DNA of 64,000 nucleotides, taken from positions 1,302,001-1,366,000 of the forward strand of contig BCIO01000001.1 of assembly GCA_001599975.1 (NCBI GenBank), in the 5' to 3' direction. Each line of letters starts with the position of its first letter. The first letter of the stretch is position 1. The translations under genes were made by a program, and so were the position numbers. The notes beneath the pieces were generated by a model. The model was not told where the DNA came from. It saw nothing but the letters and a program-made list of their open reading frames with translations, and did not search any database. The stretch comes from Cystobasidiopsis lactophilus. Taxonomy: Eukaryota > Basidiomycota > Agaricostilbomycetes > Agaricostilbales > Chionosphaeraceae. Of this stretch, positions 51,550-61,300 are shown one piece after another.

Positions 51550-53860
51550 ATGGCGCCAGAAGGCGAGAGCCAATGCGAAAAGAAGAGCCGGTCCTGCCAG
51601 GGCTGCCGGCTTCGACGGAAGGCGTGCAAGCGCCCTGAAGGCTGCGGCGTTGAAACCGATTGCCTCAACTGCCAGGAGAAGGGCATCGTCTGCACCACTT
51701 TCACCGGCAAGTTCACTCGAAACCGCACCGGCAAGCGCATCGAGGAGGCCAAGGCGGCATTTGGCTGCACCTCTGGCACGGCCAGTTCCTGCTCGCCTTC
51801 CTCCAATGAGTCGCCGCCCACCATGGCCCTGACCGCCCCAGCCGTCTCGGAACAAGGTGTTCAATCTCAGCTGCTCAGATCTGAGCTGGCCAATGCTGTT
51901 GGCAGCTTCCTATTGGACTGTCCGTGTCCTCCGCGGCGTCGCTTGTTTTTTTGGCTTTGGCTGATTGCTTGTTCATTCCCCCTTTCCCACCAGCTGTGTT
52001 GCTCTGGGATGACGAGCAGTCTGCTGCTGGCTGCTTTCTTGGCCCGCTTTATCCCTGGAAGGAGATTCGATGGCAGTTTTATGCAAAGTGAGCCTCCAGC
52101 CAACGTGTTCACCCTGTTCAGCCTGACATTGCCACTCCACCAGCAACAAGCGCTTTGATTCGCTCAACGAAGAGCACTCGGTAGGTTTCAAAACTTCTGT
52201 CGTCGACCGACGAAATTTCCGAGCTCACGGAGGGGCCTCGGGCAGACCATCGCCGACGTGCTCATCGCCTTATCTGCGCGCGCCCTCCTCCATCCCGGCG
52301 CCGGCAACGTGGAAACACTCTCCTCCAGTTCTTCCATCCCCATGTACAACTTTCAAGCCGGCAAGTTCTCGAGCAGCTTGCGAGAAACCGTCTTTCGAGC
52401 TTTATCCGACCGCGCCGTCGCTTTGGTCGACGCCAAGGCGCTGTGGAGGACGCCGACCAAGCTGGCCGTGACTTGCTTGGGCTTGATGTACAACCTGATC
52501 AGCGGTGAGGAGCCCAACCTGACTGAGGGACGTGTTTCGGTGGCTCAACCGTATCATGGGCTTCCCACAGAGGGCGACCTCAACTCCTCCAAATCCGGGC
52601 CTTACCTCACTTCTATGCTGTACATGCTCAAGCAATCAGAAGCCGAGCTGCCGGAGAACAGCGTCAGCCGCTTACACACGGGCGCCGCCTGGGTCGCCTC
52701 CATTTCCGACTTGATCCGGTCTTGCGAGAGCAACGTGGACCCGCTTCTGTCTGAGGACGAGCGGATGGAGCTGCTCGGCGGCGATTTGGTCGCCCACACC
52801 CCTTGGTCCACCAACCCGATTTACACGGACCTCTGCTTCCTCCAGCAAGACGACAAGGCCGACCGCTGGAAGCCCCTCCTCCCCATGTGGTGCCACCATA
52901 TGATGAACCTCCGCGATTTTGCGCACTACCAAAGGTCCAGCAGCCGGCGCAGGATCACGCCGGACTTGACCAGGCTGGAAGGATTCGCGGCGAGGGTTGA
53001 AAGCTTGGCGCGTATGTACAAGTCCATCTGGGACCAGTATCAGACTATGGACCGGACCAAGTCTCCATTCTCACTCGTGGGCCGTCTCGCTCTCTGGGTT
53101 GTGGCGCGAATTGCTGACCGCAACCTCCTCAGAACACACTTGCGCTGGCGCACTTTTCCGCCGTGCACGCCAGCTGGGTCATCTGGCAATGCGCGAAAAG
53201 GCAGTTCTGCGAGATCACCGGCTCGACAGTTCAAAATCTGGAATACATCGAAAAGACGCCGAACAGCGTGCATCGCTGCCGAGCCTTACAACTCGCGTTT
53301 CACAGGCACCTTTCGGAGCACATCAAATACCAAAACGTAGGCTTCTGGGATGCGTTGGTGTTGCTCTTTGTCTAATAAGTTGGCCAACAGACGTCCATTA
53401 GCTACGACCCGGCTGCGTACGGCGCTGGTTGCCTGTGGTCCATCAGCACGCTCAAAGATATGGCCTTGTACATCATGAGCGCCGAGCTGACCGATCACTT
53501 CACTCTTCAAGATCGGACCGCCGCCTTGAACTCGTGAGCTTTTGAACTCGCGCTGGCAGCCTCAATCGCCGTTGGCTAAATCTCTTCGCCTACAGCTTCA
53601 TTCGCACCTTTAAGCAGCTCGTTCACTCTTTCTCGGACAACGACAGCTTCCTTCGTCAATTATCCGGCGAGCTGGAGCGGTACAAGTGGCTGGCACCGGA
53701 GCGGTCGACTGTTCCTTCCCAGCCGACGCCCATACCGTGGCTCGAGGAGTTCACCATTTTGGCTAGCACCATCGACTCACCCAACGGCACACCTTTCGGG
53801 TTTCAACCGGACTCGTTCTCTTGGATGGACCCACTTTCCGCCACATCCTTTTCGACCTGA
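51550..53860 (+). CDS. Zn2Cys6 transcription factor
   Basis: Start MAPEGESQCEKKSR, then the zinc cluster SCQGCRLRRKACKRPEGCGV and DCLNCQEKGIVC, with CxxC and six Cys in the usual spacing. A Ser/Thr-rich linker follows. The rest (FSSSLRETVFRALSDRAVAL, CLGLMYNLISGEEPN, MLGWNP-free region, RLHTGAAWVASISDLIRSCE, LARMYKSIWDQYQTM) is helical, like the C-terminal regulatory halves of basidiomycete Zn2Cys6 proteins. The end, DSFSWMDPLSATSFST, has an acidic/aromatic character typical of activation tails. Several introns; the joints at 51910-52250 and 53080-53590 are approximate. It is divergent from RPT2 (150 bases apart). Target genes unknown. Confidence 0.8.
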
Positions 53861-53999
53861 AGCGGCCTTTTTTGTACAGCTGGGATTTTTAGATGGACAA
53901 TGACTGTGTATATATTGCAACAAGAACGATGACACGATGGACAACTCTAAATCTAGAATTGAGTCCCAGAGAAAAGGCATGCGGAGAAATTACATAAAT

Positions 54000-56164
54000 C
54001 TAGGCGGGCGCAAAGAAGTCGTTGACGATCTTGCCAAAGTCGAGGCAAGACTATTGACATTGTCAGATCACATTAATAAAGTGATAGCGGAGAAGCTTGC
54101 CTGGCGGATGACCTCGACCTCGATGGCAGCAAAGCACAGGCGGAAGAACTGGGTGGACATCATTCAGCTTAGAAAGTACATGGGGTGCGAGCTGTGACTC
54201 ACCTCCTCGTTCTTAGCAATTTCATCGGTAGGCGCAAAGATCCAACCTGGCGAAACAATGATCTTGGCTTCGGCAAGCTACGTCTTCTGCGTGAGCGCGC
54301 CGCCCAAAAGGAACAGAGACCTTCGACCGACCTTGATCCACAGCTTCTCCATCAGGTCAGCTTTAGTGTCGGGTGTAAAAAGAGGGTGGTTTTCAATGTC
54401 GATCCGGACCCAAACGAACATGCCTGCATCTCGTCGCATTGGCACGCTTCAGAGCATTGATCCCAAGGAAGAAACCTACCGCCCTTTGGCCGCACAAAAG
54501 TACAATAGGTCGGCTTGGTAGTGACGTGGAGGTACTCTGAATTGAAGTCTTCGACTTGGCGAACGACCATTGGGCCTCCGTTGGCTTTGAAGCCTTCGAG
54601 CAGCGAGTCGCACATAACGTTGCGCCGGTGCTCGTACTGGTCCCGCAAGCCCTCGAGCCAGATGGTCCAGCCATCCAAGGTCCAAGTCTTGAGCAGCTGG
54701 GCCAACATGGCTTGGACGAAGCCGGAAGGCTGCTGGGTCGTGTTCTCGGCGTGGCGGGTGATGCGCTCGATGAACTGCGGCTGGGCCGTAATCCATCCGC
54801 ACCGGGTGCCCGGCGCGACCGTCTTGGAGAAGGTGTCGAGGCGGATGACGCGCCCGTCCGTGTCCAGTTGAAGATACGACGGGGCCATCGACTCGTAAAA
54901 CGGATACTTGCCACCCTCTTTTAGAGGCCTGTCATACTGAAGGTACCAATAGGGACTTTTGGTCGGGGTGATTAGACCATGCAGGTGGCTCTAGCACTAG
55001 GAACGCACTCGTCCTCGACGATGACCACATCGTACTTCTGGCAAATCTTGTAAATGGCCTCCTTGCGCTCTCGTGAGAGAACACCCTGGATTAAACGAAT
55101 TGAGAATAATGAAACGACAAGTTAAAGCTAAACGCACGCCGGTTGGGTTTTGACCGGCAGTAATGGTGTAGAGCACATGCGGGCGCCTGCCCTTGGCTGG
55201 GTCCCAATTGGCCAGCAAGTCCTCCAAGCTCTCGGCCAGCATGCCGTTGGCGTCCATCTTGACGGTCACTGCTGTTACACCCCAAGGCTGGCTGGTCGAA
55301 AGCGCCGTGCCGAAAGCAAATTCCTCCGTGATCAGAAACTCATCCGGGTCCAAGAGCAGCATCATCGACTTGGAAATGGCGTCGGTGCTGCCACAAGACA
55401 TGATGATCTGAGGCGAGTCGTAAGGGATGGTGCCGTGGAGCGCCTTGCTGAACTCGGCGATCTCGGCCCCTGGATAAGAACGCACAGTCAGCAATCGACG
55501 CCGCCGATTGGACTGCTCGAGGAAGCGCACGAAGAGCAGGATATCCTCTGTACGTAATGAAGCAGTCAGAGGGTGAAAGGTCGAGAGCGGACGAATGAGA
55601 GCGGCGCACTCAGCTGTGCCGTACTGCAACGCAGAGGCCAGGTCGATCTTCTCCAGCGGCAGGGTGTCCTTGGGCGAGAACTTGTTAACGGTCAAGTGCT
55701 CTGTAGCCATCTTGCTGTTCTTCTTGCTGGCAGAGGGCGAGCCCAGGTTGAGTTTCGAGAGCATGCCCGACAGAAACGAGTCCGAGGCCTGCTCGTCCGC
55801 ATCGGCCGGCGTCCAGCGCTTGGGCTTCGCGATCTCGGCTTCCAGCGTATCGAAAGGGAAGTAAGAAGGGAAGGGCATGCCGCCGGCCAGGTTGGCGATA
55901 TCCTTTGGAGAGCTGCATCAGCCACCAGCCTTGTTTGGATGAAAGCAGCTGGCCATACCGGAACCAGGAGGTCTGCCTTTCTACTTCAGGATCGTCTCCA
56001 CAACATATCAGAGCTTAGAACTAACACTTGTACAACGATTTGATCTTTGATTCTTGCCGTCGTGCTGACAGCTGACTGATATGATGGGCCAAATCGAGCG
56101 GCTTAGGGAGCGGCGCATTCTTCTCGCTGAGCATGCTGTGTTTTGATAAGTCCGGGGGAGCCAT
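54000..56164 (-). CDS. Aromatic amino acid aminotransferase (Aro8-like)
   Basis: PLP-dependent class I/II transaminase acting on aromatic and 2-aminoadipate-type substrates. Start MAPPDLSKHSMLSEKNAPLP with LDLAHHISQLSARRQESKIK; then NLAGGMPFPSYFPF. The core has QIIMSCGSTDAISKSMMLLL, TAGQNPTG (substrate loop), DVVIVEDEPYWYLQ, and RLDTFSKTVAPGTRCGW with the PLP lysine in SFSK-type context (TFSKTVAPG). Then GGMFVWVRI and APTDEIAKNEE, and the last exons FFRLCFAAIEVEVIRQ and SCLDFGKIVNDFFAPA. The final intron (54051-54100) uses a GC donor (GCAAGC). The joint between exon 1 and LAGG is not settled. Neighbouring regulators could control it, but nothing in the sequence shows this. Confidence 0.9.
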
Positions 56165-56368
56165 GGGCAATGTTTGGAGGGTGGTTGGTTGGGAGCAAAG
56201 GCAAAGACTGGGGAAATGGTCTGGTCGGCTCGAAGCCCTCGGCACAATGGCCCTCGTGAATTGGTTGCACCGGTCCAACGACGTTCTGCCTCAGCAAACT
56301 CTTAAAGGCAGCACACAGACTCACCCAAGAGTGGCCAACAGCAGCTGGCGTCCCCTGCGAGCACCAAA

Positions 56369-57793
56369 ATGACCGCCCGCGCGCCCGCTGCTCCGGATCT
56401 CGACTGGGACCGGACGCTGCCAGCTCCTCCCCAGCGCCACTGGACTCGCCAGGGCCAGACATCGCAGCCACGACGCACTGGTCACCGGCCATCGATCTCG
56501 TAAGTCCGCCCAAGCCCTGGCAGGCGGTCGCCCAATTCACATGCTCAAAAATCTGGATTTTCTTCCCCAGCTCGACCCGCGACGACTTGCTCAATGAGGC
56601 GGACGACGAGGAGTGGCACAGTCAGGTCGGGGGTGAGTTAGCTTTATTGGCGTGTGATGGGTGTGCGCCAACAGGCTCAAGCGCGGGTTCAACAGCCATG
56701 GCGGATGGCCTCTTGGTTGGCGAAGGCGAGAGCTCCAAGTCGCCACCGCCCGCAGCCGCGTCTCGGCCTTCCGACGAGCACACCGACTTGGTCGAGCCAG
56801 CTATCTCCATGGCCCCGCGAGACACGGACGAGGATGCAGAGGGAGAAGACGACGAGTCGGCCCTGATGGGCGAGGACCAGCAGCTCAGCCCCCAGGACCC
56901 TTACCGCCCTGCCCTCTTCCAGCACAATCCACCAGAGGGCACCGTCCCGCGTGGCCCGCCGTCCGCTTCGGGCGCGCCCAAACCCGGCAGCTTTCACGAC
57001 ATGGTGCGGCAGCAAGACAGCAGCGTCTGGGCCAAGCCGTTTGTCGGTCCGCTTAATCACACGTACCGCCGCAAGTTTGAAGAGGCCTTGGTGTCGGACT
57101 CGGAGGAGGAGAGCGGCGGCAGCGCGAACGGCGAGGCTGGGCCTGCTGATGCTCCTGGCCGCTCTCAGCTCCCGCCACCAGCTTTCTTCCCTTATGCCCC
57201 TTCTCAGACTACGTCCGCTCGACAAATCGCTTCCATTCCTCGATCCCCGTCTTCCTACAACCCTGCCTTGCCGCCGCCTGTGCCTCTGGCGAGCACCAGC
57301 GCTGTCCCGCTCACTTTCCAAGGTGGCGCGGTCCGCAAAGCGGCCAAGAAGCCTGTGCTGGACGACGACGAAAAGAAGCGCCGCCACAACGACTCGGAGC
57401 GCAAGAGGCGAACCGACGCCAAGGACGCGTTGCAAAAGTTGGCGGATCTGCTGGACGGCCCAGCTTTTGCGGACTTTGCCAAGGAGCCCCTTAAGAGAAG
57501 CAAAGGCCGAAAAGCAGAAGGCGCTAACGGATACACCAAGACTCAGGTGATTCTTGTCTCCCTTTGGGCGTCACTTTATGGAGTGCGAGTCTGACTCGGT
57601 TTTGCCTTGTGGGCTGCAGATTATCCAACGCGCCACCACTTACATCGAAAAGCTCGAAAGCGATATTGGCATATTGACTGGCGAGATCGCGGCCGTCGAA
57701 AACCTCTCTTCCGGCCACGGAACCGCTGTGTCTCCCGCCGCGCCGCCTCCACCCTCGGCTTCAGCTTCTGCGTCTCCACCTCCCCCTTCCTAG
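56369..57793 (+). CDS. bHLH transcription factor
   Basis: Start MTARAPAAPDLDWDRTLPAP. A long disordered region (acidic, Ser/Pro-rich) precedes the basic helix-loop-helix near the C-terminus. The basic region and helix 1 are KKRRHNDSERKRRTDAKDAL and QKLADLLD; the loop is long (about 30 residues, rich in Lys/Ala). Helix 2 is KTQIIQRATTYIEKLESDI, reached across an intron (57545-57619). The H-x-x-x-E-x-x-R pattern (His, Glu, Arg in RHNDSERKRR) predicts E-box binding of the CACGTG type. The tail is Ala/Pro-rich. Two further short introns interrupt the N-terminal part. Start ATG 56369 is the first ATG of the only long frame. Confidence 0.85.
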
Positions 57794-58322
57794 CGTCATC
57801 TTTGCTATCCTCTTCGCATTTCTAGCTCTTCAATCTAACCAGCACGCTCGTCATTCGGCGCCGGTACAATGTGTCCATGCCACCGGCCCGACCAGCCAGA
57901 CCCGCCCTTTGTCACCTGTACAGCATCATAGCACCTACACCCTTCGCTCCTCTTTCCCTGACACCACATGGCATCGCTCAGCGTTTCGGTTTTGTTCGTT
58001 TCACGCCCGCATCTGTGCCCTCACGCCCATTTCTGTAACCTCAAGCGCTCGCGTCGGCGCTCTCGCTGGAAGGCTCTGCTTGTACTGTCACCTCTCTCAA
58101 GGTGCAATCTCTACCACCCTCTCCTGCCTTCGAGCTCTCTGCCTTAGTGTCTTCATAGTCTGCGCTGCGCGAGCCTCAAAAAGTGTGAAATGCCAACTCT
58201 AATGCACGCACAGTTACGCTCTATTCTGTGACTAACTTATATATACAATTGCTTTTGTACAGATGCAAATAGTCCATTGCCAACGAATAACGACTCTAGT
58301 GACGATCAAGGTCCAATGTTTT
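57794..58322. other. 3' flanks of two convergent genes
   Basis: Pyrimidine-rich on the plus strand, with an AT-rich patch (TATATATA-like) near 58235, suited to 3'-end formation. No supported gene; a 97-codon frame here is low-complexity. Confidence 0.45.
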
Positions 58323-61300
58323 CTAAGGCTTTGAAAGTTGCTCCTTCCTGTAAGTCATGAAGTAGCCGACCGGAACGATGAGTTGCATGATGAGACAGAT
58401 CCAGAAAGAGGCGCCGGGAAGGCGAGAAGCCACGGACGGTAGTAGGCTGTTGCCACTGTAGTCGAGGAAGCCAAAGTTGGGGAAGACCGACCCGGCTCCC
58501 ATGCGGTCTGGCGAGACGCCGCGAGCCAGCATGACGACTGCGCCGCCGAAAACTTGGGACAAGGCCAGAGTGGCGCCGACATGCTGGCGTGAAAGAGTTT
58601 GCAGGAGCATCAAGCCCAGCCCAACACCTGAGTCGCCGCGATGAGCGATAGCCCAACTGAAGTCCAATCGGGACGGAGAACACACCTTGAACCGCGTCCA
58701 ACACAGCTAACCAGAGCCAAAGAATGACGCTGAGATAATTGCCCAGGTTGGGAATGAGGGCGGTGTTCGCCCACGGCAAATACTGAGGTCGGAGGTCAGA
58801 CAGGCTTTGTGAGGAAGGCGAAGCAACTACTCACAAGGCCCAGGCCCGAAACCGCCCAGTATACTTGACACCAGCGAGGGGAGCCAAGGCCAATGGCGAA
58901 GATCGGCAGGAGCCACGAGTGGTAGCGCGAGAAGTGCAGCAGGCCAAACATCAAGACGGCCCACACGCCGACAAAGAATATGACAGCCAAGATGACCGTA
59001 GCTTTGGTGGACAGGAGAGTGGACGACCACAGGAAGCTCCATGTTCTGCCGTACGGCGCCGACAGCCAGAAGTTCGTGAGAAACTGGCAGACGAGGAACC
59101 AAAGGACAAGCTTTCTGCGCGAAAGCGTCTTGAAGAAGCCAGGAACGTGCGACGGAAGAGCGCGATAGTAGTCTGGCAGCCACAGGAGGAGGACGAAGCC
59201 GATGGCAACGCAGATGCCGGCCAGTGGCGCTGTAACGGCGATGAGCCAAGAGGGTGCCCAGACGGTCTCACGATAGCTGAGCTTGAAGCCTGGGAAATTT
59301 CGTCAGATCAAGCGCCAAATCAATCAGTGGCGAGAAGAGGCTCACCGAAGTACCAAAGAGCTGAGAGCCAGATGGTCGAAAAGCCTTGAATGACGCAGGC
59401 CCTCTTGATGGCTCCCGGTGTGCTGCGCAGACCTGGTCAGTCTTGATACACAATCAGCATTTGAGACGGGACCTACTCCACTCCAGCTGCACTGCCAAAG
59501 TTCTGAGAAAAAAGGAGGAAGAAGGCGGCGCTCGCCACGGCGTAGAAGCAAGATCCTAAAGGGACATCAGCTCTGGTTGCATACAGCGCTAAATCAGCCT
59601 ACCAGTGAGTGTCAAACCGTGGTGAATGCTATAATGCGAGGCCAGGTCGGGTCGAACGGAAGGCAGACCGATCAAGAGGAAGGCAGCGGCGAAGAAGAAG
59701 TATGGCGTGGCCAAGGCATAGCGCAAGGGAGCCATGCGGGCGAAAACAAACCAGCCGCAAGTGCCAGCGATGAAGCAGGCGCCGATGATGTAGAGGTCGG
59801 AATCACTCTGGACCGAGCTGCCACCAAGAAGCGTCAATTGGAAGGTCGAGATAGAGAGTAGCTGTCCGATGGCCAGGAGGATGGCGTAGATGGGCCAGCC
59901 AAAGAACTCCTTTTCCGTCCAGAAGTAGTTTCTCGCGATCGTGGGCGGCACGGAGAGATCGCCCGCATCTTCTGTCGACGATCTTTCCGACTTGAGGACC
60001 GACACGGTGCTTGCAGTTTTAGAGTGGCGGCTGAAGCGGTGGTAGGGCGGCGGCGGAGATTGAAGAGCCGACTCCCGCCTGATGTCTCGAAAGAAGGCTT
60101 TCTCGCTCTTGGTGATGAACTTCTCGACACACAGGTCGCCCATTGTGTTGGACGCATCGAGGCTTTGCAGCAGGACCTTGAAGCGCTCGGTGACAGAGCC
60201 GTCAGAGTCGTCAAAGGTGTCGGATCCAGCACCGATCGGCGAGCTGACGGCGCGAGTCTCGAGGAGGTCAGCGACAGACATAGACGCCGGGGACTTCAGG
60301 TTGAGTCCAACCAGGCTGTCGTTGCTGAAGCCTTGGTGGGCCGTCTTGAAAGTCAGGTCTTCGCTTTGCAGCATGGTGAGAGCGTCAGAGCTGATGGAAC
60401 GAGGAAATCTGGTGGTAGATGTCGCCGGGAAGATGGTGAATTGATCCGCGGGCTCGATCTGGTCCGATATCTGAGTGAGGTTGAGCGAAGATCGAGACCG
60501 CAGGTGGCGGCGGGAGCGGTTCATGAGCGGTGACGAAGGAAGACTCCGGTGGAAACCCAAAGTTGGCGAAGGAGGAGAGCTGGGTCCTTGGTCCCAGGGT
60601 GTATGGGTGCCAGACAAAGGTTGGTCAATAGGTGCCTCGAACGAAGTGACGGACGCCGACAGGTCGGCTTGAAAAGGAAACTCGTTTCTGTCAACCTGCG
60701 GAGAGGGGACTCTGTTGATCTTGCGGGTAAGATTTGGGGAGGAAGGCACGCTTGAATAGGGCGAGAGAGGTGGCGGCGTCCGATGAGATGCCTGCTCTGA
60801 AAACGAGTACCTGCTGGCGGACGGTGGAGACAAAACCTCTTCGCCCACATCGGAGCCCATGGACTCGATCTTTGCATTCACCTCCGACAGGAACGACGGG
60901 CTGGTGATGTCGACCTTGCTTTGTCGCTTGGCTTGGGCGGCGGCCTCACTGTGCACCGGATCAGCTCGGCTCATGGAGTGCAATCTGGCTACGCACTGGC
61001 TGGCGATGATAGACCTTCGATGGATATCTGCAGCACCCTCGGTCAACGCCGACGGCAGTGCAGCTGAGAGACTCCTCACCTTCCACCCTGTGCCGCCATT
61101 CCAATGTCGGAAATCTGAGCACAGCGGACCTGGCACGCAGAACAGCCCGCTCGTCTTGAGGTGTACGAAGCTGGTGGACAGGTCAGGAGCGAACAGAGTT
61201 GGCTCAAGTCAGCACTCACGGCAGCTTCGACCGTCCTTTGGAACTGCTTCAAGAGATGATCGGTCGAGTCGCTCTCGACCGGGAACCAGAATCCGGGCAT

